Positions 52,477 through 60,592 of a stretch of 64,000 bases of DNA are shown piece after piece. A program made the position numbers and the translations under genes. The stretch is from Streptomyces sp. NBC_00154 (GTDB lineage: Bacteria; Actinomycetota; Actinomycetes; Streptomycetales; Streptomycetaceae), in contig NZ_JAPEMI010000001.1 of assembly GCF_026342835.1 (NCBI RefSeq), positions 4,284,501 to 4,348,500 on the forward strand, in the 5' to 3' direction. A model generated the notes under the pieces. The model was not told the DNA's origin. It ran no database searches and saw nothing but the letters and a program-made list of their open reading frames with translations. Each line of letters opens with the position of its first letter. Positions within the stretch are counted from its first letter, which is position 1.

Positions 52477-54090
52477 ATGGAACGCCGGACGTACAGAGGG
52501 ACATACGCAAGGACGTTGGGTCTGCTTCTGGTGGGCGGGGTGCTGCTCACCGGCTGCGGGGGCGGGGGGAGCACGAACGACTCGGCGGTCGACCGCGCGA
52601 GCGGTAAGCGAGGGACGAGCGCGGGCGGCCAGGTCGCGCCCGCGCCGGCCCCCGGCGCGTCGGACGACGGCGCGCAGAACGCGGAGGACGGGCGGCAGAA
52701 GCCCGTGGCGCCGGACTATCTGTCCACGTTCGCACTGGACGTGGACACCGCCAGTTACGGGTACGCGCGCCGCAAGCTCGCCGACGGCGAACTGCCGGGA
52801 GCGGAGACCGTGCGGCCCGAGGAGTTCGTCAACAGCTTCCGCCAGGGCTACCGGCGGCCGGCCGGCAACGGCTTCTCGGTGACGGTCGACGGAGCCCGTA
52901 CGGACACCGGCGAGGGAGACGGTGCGCGGGCCGGCGACTGGTCGCTCGTACGCGTCGGTCTGGCCACCCGCGTCGCGGAGCAGCACGGCGAACGTCCGGC
53001 CGCCGCGCTCACCTTCGTGGTCGACATCTCCGGCTCGATGGCCGAACCCGGCCGCCTCGACCTGGTGAAGAAGTCCCTCTCCCTCCTCACCGACGAACTC
53101 CGCGACGACGACTCCGTCTCCCTGGTCACCTTCAGCGACGAGGCGAAGACCCTGCTGCCGATGACCCGGCTGCGGGACCACCGCGGAAGGATCCACGACG
53201 CCGTCGACTCCATGGAACCCACCGACTCCACCAATGTGGAGGCAGGCATCCGGCGCGGCTACGAGGAGGCGGTCGACGGCCATCGCGAAGGCGCCAACAA
53301 CCGGGTCGTCCTGCTCTCCGACGCCCTTGCCAACACCGGCGAGACCGACGCCGACGCCATCCTCGAACGGATCGACGCCGCCCGCCGCGACTACGGCATC
53401 ACCCTCTTCGGCGTCGGCGTCGGCAGCGACTACGGCGACGAGCTGATGGAACGCCTCACCAACAAGGGCGACGGCCACACCACGTACATCGCCGACGAGA
53501 CCCAGGCGCGAAAGGTCTTCGTCGACCAGCTCCCCGCCCACATCGAACTGCGGGCACGCGACGCCAAGGCCCAGGTCGCCTTCGACCCGAAGACCGTCCA
53601 GCAGTTCAAGCTCATCGGCTACGAGGACCGGAAGGTCGCCGACGACGACTTCCGCGACGACAGCGTGGACGGCGGCGAGATCGGCCCCGGCCACACGGTG
53701 ACGGCGCTCTACGCCGTACGGCTCCGCGACGGCGCCGCCGGACATGTGGCGACCGCGACGGTGCGCTGGCTGGACCCGAAGACGCGGGCGCCGCACGAGC
53801 AGTCCGGATCGGTCGAGACCGGCGCGATCGACGGCAGGCTGTGGGGCGGCGACAGCGGCAGGCGCCTCCAGGTGGCCGCGGTGGCTGCGTACTTCGCGGA
53901 GGACCTGCGCGGCGGCAAGCTGCCGGGTCAGCCGGGCCTCGGTGAACTCGCCGATCGGGCGTCCGAGTTGGCGACCGACACGGAGGACAGCTCGGTCCGG
54001 AAGCTGGCGACCGCGATCGCCAGGGCGGACGGGCTCAAGGGCGTCAGCGGATCGGACGGCGGGGGACAGCAGGAAGGCGAGATGGACTGA
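52477..54090 (+). CDS. VWA-domain lipoprotein (YfbK-like)
   Basis: A 537-residue lipoprotein: signal peptide with lipobox L-L-T-G-C27, then a low-complexity Gly/Ala/Asp spacer. A von Willebrand factor N-terminal domain follows (Y-L-S-T-F-A-L-D-V-D-T-A-S-Y, then E-E-F-V-N-S-F). The VWA domain has the MIDAS motif D183-I-S-G-S187 and a later D-S-T-N-V Thr/Ser site. A C-terminal DUF3520-like domain with L-Y-A-V-R-L and A-A-V-A-A-Y-F-A-E-x-L-R completes it. It is anchored to the outer face of the membrane and likely binds a protein partner through metal. Function unknown. Confidence 0.88.
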   Translation: MERRTYRGTYARTLGLLLVGGVLLTGCGGGGSTNDSAVDRASGKRGTSAGGQVAPAPAPGASDDGAQNAEDGRQKPVAPDYLSTFALDVDTASYGYARRKLADGELPGAETVRPEEFVNSFRQGYRRPAGNGFSVTVDGARTDTGEGDGARAGDWSLVRVGLATRVAEQHGERPAAALTFVVDISGSMAEPGRLDLVKKSLSLLTDELRDDDSVSLVTFSDEAKTLLPMTRLRDHRGRIHDAVDSMEPTDSTNVEAGIRRGYEEAVDGHREGANNRVVLLSDALANTGETDADAILERIDAARRDYGITLFGVGVGSDYGDELMERLTNKGDGHTTYIADETQARKVFVDQLPAHIELRARDAKAQVAFDPKTVQQFKLIGYEDRKVADDDFRDDSVDGGEIGPGHTVTALYAVRLRDGAAGHVATATVRWLDPKTRAPHEQSGSVETGAIDGRLWGGDSGRRLQVAAVAAYFAEDLRGGKLPGQPGLGELADRASELATDTEDSSVRKLATAIARADGLKGVSGSDGGGQQEGEMD

Positions 54091-54173
54091 CCGCGGGAAG
54101 ATCCCGGAGGGCGGCGAGCCGGGGCGGGCAGAGGACGGACAAGGGGGCGGGGCCGAGCGGCGGCCTTGCGGAA

Positions 54174-54674
54174 ATGGCACCGCAGAGCCCACCCCACCAC
54201 GCCATGATGTGGGGCATGGCCTCCCTGCTGCTCGCGCTCGCCACCTTCACCACCGGCCTCTACGCCGGCTTCCTGGTGTGCTTCATGATCGGGATCATGC
54301 CCGGCCTCAAGCCGCTGCCGGACGACCATTTCGCCGCCGCGATGCGCCGCTTCAACGAGAAGGTGCCGGGGCCGCTGTTCCTCGTCCTCTTCCTCGGGGT
54401 GGTCGCCTTCCCGGTCGCCGCCCTCGTCGTACCGGTCGACGGCCGGACCTCCGCCGAGGGCGGTCTCGTCGTGGGCGCTCTGGCCTGCGCGGTGCTCAGC
54501 CATCTCGTCACCGTGAGCGGCAACATCCCGCTCAACTCGGCACTCGCGGCATCCGAGGACGGCGATGACGGCGCGGCCCGCCGGGCCTTCGAGTCCCGCT
54601 GGAACACCCTGCACCGGATCCGCACCGTGCTGTCGACGGGTGCGTTCGCGCTGTTGGTCGCCGCGGCCGTGTAG
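54174..54674 (+). CDS. DUF1772-like membrane protein
   Basis: A 166-residue protein with four hydrophobic segments. The first has G-L-Y-A-G-F-L-V-C-F. After it comes L-P-D-D-H-F-A-A-A-M-R-R-F-N, and between the later helices N-I-P-L-N-S-A-L and F-E-S-R-W-N-T-L-H-R-I-R-T. The conserved R-W-N-x-x-H/N-x-x-R-T segment is the usual mark of DUF1772 (anthrone oxygenase-like) proteins. Some relatives act in polyketide tailoring, but there is no such cluster here. The start at 54174 is tentative; an ATG at 54204 is possible. Confidence 0.82.
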   Translation: MAPQSPPHHAMMWGMASLLLALATFTTGLYAGFLVCFMIGIMPGLKPLPDDHFAAAMRRFNEKVPGPLFLVLFLGVVAFPVAALVVPVDGRTSAEGGLVVGALACAVLSHLVTVSGNIPLNSALAASEDGDDGAARRAFESRWNTLHRIRTVLSTGAFALLVAAAV

Positions 54675-54850
54675 GGCTGCCCCGGGGGGTGGGGATGTCC
54701 GGCGGATCGCGGCGGGCCCGCGACGTCCGGTACATCCCCAAGTCCTCGGCTTCGCCCCCGCAGCGAGTCCCGGAGGTGGGGCCGGCCCTACCTCCGGGAC
54801 TCCGGCAGCACGGATGGTCCGGGCGGATCGGCGTCTTCTACGGTGAGGCC

Positions 54851-56161
54851 ATGCGCCCCCGGAATGTGTGGCAGGCCCTGGCGAGCCCCCGCTATCTGCT
54901 GTCGTCCTGGCCCTGGCGGTCGGCCGGATACCTGCTGAGCGGAGCCCTCGCAGGCATCCTCGTACTCGTCCTGATCACACTGGGCGTGGTGCTCGGCGGC
55001 GCGCTCTCCCTCGTAGCGGTCGGGCTGCCGCTGCTCGCCCTGACGGCCCTCTGCGGCATCCCGGTGGGAGCCATGGAGCGGGGCAGGCTCCGCCTGATCG
55101 ACCGGTCCCCGGCGCCCGATCCGCACCGTCGGCCGGCCGAGCCGGGTCTGTGGAGCTGGCTGACGTACCGCTACCGGGAGCAGGCCACCTGGCGGGAACT
55201 CGGGTACGCGCTGCTGCTCGCCGTGGTCCTCTGGCCGCTCGACGCCCTCGCGCTGGCCGCCTGTGCGGCCGTGCCGCTGTCCCTGATGTCCACCCCCGCG
55301 GTGATGCAGCTGTACGGGAACGGCGAAGAGGCCCGCGTGGTGAAGCAGTGGACGGTCAGCGGCTGGCCCGAAGCCTTCGCCACCGCGGCCGCCGGTCTCG
55401 TACTCCTCGCGCTCGGCTGCTGCGTCCTCGGCCTGCTGGCCGGAGCGCAGGCGGAACTGACTCAGCTTCTGATCGGTGACCGCAGAAGCGAGTTGGGGGA
55501 CAGGGTCACCGAACTCACCCGATCGCGCGTCCGGTTGGTCGACGCCTTCGAGGCGGAACGCCGCCGTATCGAACGCGATCTGCACGACGGCGCCCAGCAG
55601 CGCATCGTCGCACTCACCATGACCCTCGGACTCGCCCGCCTCGACGCCCCGCCCGGCCCCCTCGCCGACCAACTGGCCAAGGCTCATCAGGAGGCGGGCC
55701 GGGCGCTCGCCGAACTGCGCGAGCTGATTCACGGCATCCACCCCAAGGTGCTGGCCGACTACGGCCTGGAGGCGGCCGTAGCCGACGCGGCCGACCGGTC
55801 GTCGACACCCGTCGACCTTGACCTGGCACTGCCCGACCGGTACCCGGAAGCCGTCGAGGCGGCCGCGTACTTCGTGGTCTGCGAGGCTCTGGCGAACGTC
55901 GCCAGGCACAGCGGCGCGAGCCGCGCCGAAGTGACGGGCGGCCACGCGGCGGGCCGGCTGGTCCTGGAGATCCGTGACGACGGCCGCGGCGGTGCGCGAA
56001 CGGGCGGCGGAGGAACGGGACTGACCGGCCTCGCCGACCGGGTGTCCGTACTGGATGGCAGACTTGCGCTGTCCAGCCCGCCCGGCGGCCCGACCCTCTT
56101 GCGCGTGGAGATTCCTTGCGTTCCCTGCCTTCCCTGCGAACGGACCGATCGCTCCGGGTAG
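54851..56161 (+). CDS. Sensor histidine kinase (HisKA_3 type)
   Basis: A 436-residue membrane kinase starting at the ATG at 54851 with GTGAGG upstream. An N-terminal sensor domain with four hydrophobic segments and no large extracytoplasmic loop reaches about residue 210. The dimerisation/phosphorylation motif is R-R-I-E-R-D-L-H245-D-G-A-Q-Q-R. The ATPase has N-V-A-R-H-S-G-A and D-D-G-R-G-G and ends near residue 420. This is the NarX/DesK-like architecture paired with NarL-type regulators, and the response regulator gene overlaps its 3' end by 46 bases. The sensed signal is unknown. Confidence 0.92.
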   Translation: MRPRNVWQALASPRYLLSSWPWRSAGYLLSGALAGILVLVLITLGVVLGGALSLVAVGLPLLALTALCGIPVGAMERGRLRLIDRSPAPDPHRRPAEPGLWSWLTYRYREQATWRELGYALLLAVVLWPLDALALAACAAVPLSLMSTPAVMQLYGNGEEARVVKQWTVSGWPEAFATAAAGLVLLALGCCVLGLLAGAQAELTQLLIGDRRSELGDRVTELTRSRVRLVDAFEAERRRIERDLHDGAQQRIVALTMTLGLARLDAPPGPLADQLAKAHQEAGRALAELRELIHGIHPKVLADYGLEAAVADAADRSSTPVDLDLALPDRYPEAVEAAAYFVVCEALANVARHSGASRAEVTGGHAAGRLVLEIRDDGRGGARTGGGGTGLTGLADRVSVLDGRLALSSPPGGPTLLRVEIPCVPCLPCERTDRSG

Positions 56162-56793
56162 TGCTGGCCGAGGACAGCGTGCTGCTGCGCGAGGGCCTCA
56201 TCGGACTGCTCACCCGCTGCGGCCACGAGGTCGTCGCCGCCGTCGGCGACGCGGAAGGACTCCTCGCGGCGGTCGCCGCGCATGCGCCGGACATTGTCGT
56301 GACCGATGTCCGGATGCCGCCCGGCTTCCAGGACGAGGGACTGCGCGCGGCGGTGGAGCTCCGCGCCGAGCAGCCCACTCTGCCGGTGCTGGTGCTCAGC
56401 CAGTATGTGCAGCGTACGTACGCCGCCGACCTCCTCGACTCGGGCGACGGTTCCGGCGTCGGCTATCTGCTCAAGGACCGGGTCGGCCAGGTCGAGGAGT
56501 TCGTCGACGCCCTGCGGGAGGTCGCCGACGGCGGTACGGTCGTCGACCCGGAGGTCGTACGCCAACTCCTGCGCCGCCGCCGCGATCCGCTGGAGCGGCT
56601 CACCGCCCGGGAGCGGGAAGTGCTGGCACTGGTCGCCCAGGGCAGGTCGAACGGGGCGATCGCCGCAGAGCTGGTGGTCTCGGAGGCCGCAGTGGGCAAA
56701 CACATCGGCAACATCCTCGCCAAGCTGGACCTGCCACCGGCCGACGAGACGCACCGAAGGGTCCTGGCGGTGCTGGCCTTCCTCCGCGCGTAA
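56116..56793 (+). CDS. NarL/LuxR-family response regulator
   Basis: A 225-residue regulator. The receiver domain has L-A-E-D-S near residue 19, phospho-acceptor D64 in V-V-T-D-V-R-M-P and K-D in L-L-K-D-R. The C-terminal LuxR helix-turn-helix carries L-T-A-R-E-R-E-V-L-A-L-V-A-Q-G-R-S-N and S-E-A-A-V-G-K-H-I-G-N-I. The start is a TTG at 56116 inside the kinase gene, with GGAG 7 bases upstream; the next GTG would cut the first beta strand. The rare start and 46-base overlap imply translational coupling to the kinase. Confidence 0.9.
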   Translation: MRSLPSLRTDRSLRVVLAEDSVLLREGLIGLLTRCGHEVVAAVGDAEGLLAAVAAHAPDIVVTDVRMPPGFQDEGLRAAVELRAEQPTLPVLVLSQYVQRTYAADLLDSGDGSGVGYLLKDRVGQVEEFVDALREVADGGTVVDPEVVRQLLRRRRDPLERLTAREREVLALVAQGRSNGAIAAELVVSEAAVGKHIGNILAKLDLPPADETHRRVLAVLAFLRA

Positions 56794-56810
56794 CCCGGCC
56801 CCTGGCCGGG
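56794..56810 (+). terminator. Small hairpin after the response regulator
   Basis: CCCGGCC-CCT-GGCCGGG, a 7-bp stem with a 3-base loop, directly after the stop codon. Confidence 0.6.
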
Positions 56811-56889
56811 ACGGTTCGCCCTTCGACCGGGGAAGCGTGGCCACCTGGCCAGAGCGGCTTGTGTCGCCCAGTTTGCGGAGGTCATCCCG

Positions 56890-57060
56890 GTGAGGGGCGG
56901 CACGCCCTGGGAGCAGGCAGTGCCGCTTTTCGGCGCCTTCGGCCGGGCGATGTCTCAGCGTTACGCATGGGCGACTCGTCAGTACACTGAAAAGGAAATA
57001 CCACTCAATCCGGGTGTCCTGCCCTACGCGGGTTCGCGGAGGGAAGTGAGCGATGGCTGA
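56890..57060 (+). CDS. Possible 56-residue peptide overlapping the PP2C gene start
   Basis: A GTG at 56890 has GGAGG 8 bases upstream. The frame runs 56 codons and stops in the second codon region of the following gene (GATGGCTGA). Third-position GC is good in the first half only, and the second half probably also holds the promoter of the next gene. The peptide starts with R-G-G-T-P-W-E-Q-A and has no recognisable domain. Treat as doubtful. Confidence 0.25.
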   Translation: MRGGTPWEQAVPLFGAFGRAMSQRYAWATRQYTEKEIPLNPGVLPYAGSRREVSDG

Positions 57061-60000
57061 ACAGCTCCTCATGGACGAGGCCGGCGCGGCGCGACTTCGG
57101 ATGATCATTGAAGCAGGTGCGGAACTCACGGGTGCCGATCTGCTCAATTTCGCGCTGGAGCACGCGGTGACTGAGGCGGGTGGCCTGGGCGGAATGGTGC
57201 ATGTGCGGGGCCCCGGGGGCCGGGGGCTGTTGCTGATGGCGAGCAGCGGGCTGGTCCGCACCGTGGCCCAGGACTGGGAAGAGATCGAGGAGCACAGCGA
57301 GACCGCGCCCGCCCGGGCGGTGAGCGGCGGCGCATCGGTATGGATGCCCGCAGCCGACGACGACCGGGCCCGTACCGCGGAGGTCTCCGCGGAGCCCGGC
57401 ACGCAGGGTGACTGCACGCAGGGCGACTCACCGGACCGGACACACGAATCGGCCCCCGGAGACACTGTCGGTAACCACCCCCACGGTTCCGCCCCCTGGT
57501 CACCCACCTCCGCGCTGCCCGACGGGAGTGGACTGCTGGCCGTTCCGCTGCTCACCCCGGGCGGGACGGCCGGCGCGCTGTCCGTGCTCACTGTCGGCAA
57601 GGGGCAGCCCACGCCGTGGCAGCGCGGGGCCGTCGAGGTGCTGGCCGCCTGGGCCGCCCTGCGACTGCGGGACCAGTGGACGGGGCCGGACCGGACCGAA
57701 GCAGGTCGGCTGCGCGAGAAGCCGCCCGTCTCCCGGCTGCCGAAGGAGCCGTCCGCCACCCTGCTGCGACAGGCGCTGGAAGCTCTCAAGATGGGTTCCT
57801 GGGAATGGGACCTGGCCACCGGGGAGCAAGTGTGGGACGAGTCGACCCTCGCCATCCTCGGCATGGATGGGGAGTCCTCAAAACAGACTTTCGAGACGTG
57901 GACCCAACTGGTCCACGCCGACGACCTGCCCTGGCTGCTCGTCGAGATCGAGCAGGCGATCCGCAACCGCCGAGTGTCCGCTGTGGAGTACCGGATCTGC
58001 CGCCCGGACGGGACCGCGGGCTGGGTCAGCGCGCGGGGCCGGGTCCTGCCGGGGGAGGAGGGTCAGCCCGCCCGCATGGTCGGCACGGTGTGGGACACCA
58101 CTGAGAGCCGGATCGCCCGGGACTCGGTGAGCCGCGCGCTGCTGCACATGAGTGAAGCGTTCTTCGCGGTCGACAGCGGGTGGCGGATCACCTTCGTGAA
58201 TGTGGAGGCGGAGCGGTTCCTCGGCGCCTCGCACGACCTCCTCGGCCGGATCCTGTGGGACGCCCTCGACGAGATCGGCGTCGACGCCGTGGAACTCGGC
58301 CTGGAGGGGGCCTACCGGCGGGCCGCCGAAAGCGGCACACCGGGCGGATTCGACGTGCGGTGGCCGACCAACCGACGCTGGTACCACATGCGGCTGGTCC
58401 CGGTGCCGGACGGCCTGACGGTGTATGCCAGCGATGTCACCGAGATCCGGTCGCAGGAGGCGGAGTCCGCCACGGCGGAACGCGTCACGGCCGACCGCAC
58501 GGCCCGTATCACCGAGCTGACCGGCGCGCTCGCCGAGGCCCTGACCATGCAGGACGTCGTGAACGCCACGGCCGAGCGGGTCATGGCACCGTTCGGCGCC
58601 TCCGGCCTCGTCTTCCACCTCATCGAGGACGAGACCGTACGGGTCGCCGGGGCGGTCGGATACCCGCAATCGTTTCTCGACCGGGTCGACGGGGTGCCGG
58701 TCAACGACATCACCCCGGTCGAGGAGGTGCACCGCACCAGGACGCCGACCTTCATCGACTCGGCGGAGGACTACGTCGAGCGCTATCCCGACAGGGTCGA
58801 CTCCCCCGCGGCGATCAACAAGGCCGCCTGGGCCTTCCTCCCACTGATCGTCTCAGGACGTTTCACCGGGTGCTGCGTCATCTCCTTCACCGAACCGCGC
58901 CACCTCAGCGGGGAGGAACGGGCCCTGCTCATCACGCTCAGCGGGCTGATGGCACAGGCCATCGAACGCGCCCGGCTGTTCGACGCCGAGCACACCAGGG
59001 CCCAGGAACTCCAGCGCGGTCTGCTGCCGGAAGTTCTGCCCACGCTGCCGGCCGTCGCCTCCGCCGCCCGCTATCTGCCCGCCAACGAGGGCGTCGAGGT
59101 AGGCGGCGACTGGTACGACGTGATCCCGCTCTCCGGCGCCCGGGTGGCGCTGGTCATCGGCGATGTGATGGGGCACGGCCTGTCCCAGGCGGCCACCATG
59201 GGCCGGCTGCGCACCGCCGTCCACACGCTCGCCGATCTCGACTTCGCGCCCGACGAGCTCCTCAACCGCCTGAACGACGTGGTCAACGACCTCGGTGACG
59301 ACTTCTACGCCACCTGCCTGTACGCCGTGTACGACCCCGTCACCCGCACGTGCACGTTCGGCTCCGCCGGGCACCCCCCGCCGGCGGTCGTGCACCCGGA
59401 CGGCACCACCGAGTTCCTCACCCGCCCACCGGACCCGCCGCTGGGCGCCGCTCTGCCGCCGTTCGAGACCACCGAAGCGGTCCTGGAGGAGGGCAGCCTG
59501 CTCGTGCTCTACACGGACGGGCTGATCGAATCCGCAACCCGGGACATCGACCGGGGCATGTCCCACCTGACGAAGGCGCTGGCCACCGCCGCTGCCGCCG
59601 TACAGGACCAGGACGAGGAGGCATCACTGGAGCGGCTGTGCGACGACATCCTGGCCGAGCTGCTGCCGGGCCAGCAGCTCACGGACGACGCCGCGCTGCT
59701 CGTCGCCCGCACCCGCGCGATACCCGCTGAGTCGATCGCCGGCTGGGTCCTCTCCGACGGCCCGATCGCCGCACAGGAGGCCCGCAACCACGTCCGGGAC
59801 CAGCTGGCCGACTGGCAGCTCGACGAGCTCGCCATGACCGCGGAACTCCTGGTCAGCGAGCTGGTCGGGAACGCCGTCCGGTACGGCCGAAGCCCCATCG
59901 GACTCCGGCTGCTGCGCGCGGAGGGCCTGATCTGCGAGGTCTCCGACGGCAGCCTGACCACGCCCCGCATCCGGCACGCCACCGAGACCGACGAGGGCGG

Positions 60001-60097
60001 CCGCGGACTGCAGTTGGTTGCCGCCCTCGCCCAGCGCTGGGGTGCCCGCTACACGGCCACCGGCAAGTGCATCTGGACCGAACAGCCGGTGCCCTGA
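57053..60097 (+). CDS. PAS/GAF-sensing PP2C phosphatase with HATPase domain (RsbU/SpoIIE type)
   Basis: A 1014-residue cytoplasmic signalling protein. An N-terminal GAF-like domain (about 10-190) is followed by two PAS domains (about 240-345 with G-S-W-E-W-D, and 355-465 with F-F-A-V-D-S-G-W-R-I). A second GAF comes next (about 490-655). The SpoIIE/PP2C domain (about 665-870) has metal-binding V-G-G-D-W-Y-D and G-D-V-M-G-H-G. A C-terminal anti-sigma-factor-like HATPase follows (E-L-V-G-N-A-V-R-Y-G and E-G-G-R-G-L). Such proteins dephosphorylate anti-anti-sigma factors in response to bound signals. No STAS partner is encoded nearby. GGAAGTGA precedes the ATG. Confidence 0.93.
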   Translation: MAEQLLMDEAGAARLRMIIEAGAELTGADLLNFALEHAVTEAGGLGGMVHVRGPGGRGLLLMASSGLVRTVAQDWEEIEEHSETAPARAVSGGASVWMPAADDDRARTAEVSAEPGTQGDCTQGDSPDRTHESAPGDTVGNHPHGSAPWSPTSALPDGSGLLAVPLLTPGGTAGALSVLTVGKGQPTPWQRGAVEVLAAWAALRLRDQWTGPDRTEAGRLREKPPVSRLPKEPSATLLRQALEALKMGSWEWDLATGEQVWDESTLAILGMDGESSKQTFETWTQLVHADDLPWLLVEIEQAIRNRRVSAVEYRICRPDGTAGWVSARGRVLPGEEGQPARMVGTVWDTTESRIARDSVSRALLHMSEAFFAVDSGWRITFVNVEAERFLGASHDLLGRILWDALDEIGVDAVELGLEGAYRRAAESGTPGGFDVRWPTNRRWYHMRLVPVPDGLTVYASDVTEIRSQEAESATAERVTADRTARITELTGALAEALTMQDVVNATAERVMAPFGASGLVFHLIEDETVRVAGAVGYPQSFLDRVDGVPVNDITPVEEVHRTRTPTFIDSAEDYVERYPDRVDSPAAINKAAWAFLPLIVSGRFTGCCVISFTEPRHLSGEERALLITLSGLMAQAIERARLFDAEHTRAQELQRGLLPEVLPTLPAVASAARYLPANEGVEVGGDWYDVIPLSGARVALVIGDVMGHGLSQAATMGRLRTAVHTLADLDFAPDELLNRLNDVVNDLGDDFYATCLYAVYDPVTRTCTFGSAGHPPPAVVHPDGTTEFLTRPPDPPLGAALPPFETTEAVLEEGSLLVLYTDGLIESATRDIDRGMSHLTKALATAAAAVQDQDEEASLERLCDDILAELLPGQQLTDDAALLVARTRAIPAESIAGWVLSDGPIAAQEARNHVRDQLADWQLDELAMTAELLVSELVGNAVRYGRSPIGLRLLRAEGLICEVSDGSLTTPRIRHATETDEGGRGLQLVAALAQRWGARYTATGKCIWTEQPVP

Positions 60098-60172
60098 CCG
60101 CCCTTCAGCCGGGCGCCGGCAAAGCAGCGGTCCGGTCCTTCGAACGCAAGACGCCTTCGAACGCAAGAAACG

Positions 60173-60204
60173 CCCCTGAGGGGGCCCGGGTGGCCCCTCA
60201 GGGG
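60173..60204. terminator. Bidirectional terminator between PP2C gene and small basic protein gene
   Basis: An 11-bp perfect stem CCCCTGAGGGG/CCCCTCAGGGG with a 10-base loop lies between the convergent genes. A 14-base direct repeat (CTTCGAACGCAAGA) just precedes it. Confidence 0.88.
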
Positions 60205-60250
60205 TGCGCCGACACTGCGGTCTCCGTGTGTGGCGGTCGACCGCTGGAGA

Positions 60251-60424
60251 TCAGTTGTGGCCGAACTTTCGCTGCTTCCTGTGGGACACCGGCTCCGATA
60301 TCGAGCGCACCGTGTCGGGCGTGGCCGTCGTCTGCGGCTGCTGCTCCTTCGTCTCCGCAACAGCGCTGCGTTCATGGCCGCCAGTGCGGGCACCACGGTT
60401 CTGCCGGCTCTGTTTCTTGCTCAC
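60251..60424 (-). CDS. Small basic protein with C-terminal KFGHN motif (57 residues)
   Basis: A GTG at 60424 is preceded by a perfect AGGAGG with 7-base spacing. The product is 57 residues: N-terminus S-K-K-Q-S-R-Q-N-R-G, a hydrophilic Glu/Gln/Thr-rich middle, and C-terminus H-R-K-Q-R-K-F-G-H-N. It has no membrane segment or Cys and is probably disordered and nucleic-acid- or ribosome-binding. From memory, other Streptomyces genomes encode short proteins ending in a similar R-K-x-x-R-F-G-H-N, which supports a real family of unknown function. It lies between a shared terminator and the molybdate operon on the same strand but with its own leader. Confidence 0.75.
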   Translation of the reverse strand: MSKKQSRQNRGARTGGHERSAVAETKEQQPQTTATPDTVRSISEPVSHRKQRKFGHN

Positions 60425-60592
60425 GATCGTGCCTCCTGTTAGCGGCTGTCGTTCTCGGAAAATGGGCCACTATCAGATTCGCATGTGAGTGCGAACGTCG
60501 CATTTCGGGCATTGCTGTGTGCTGTGTCGCCAGGTCGGTCCGGATCGCCACCGGATGTCGCCGGGCGGCCCATCGGGGCGCCTTCGCTGTGG

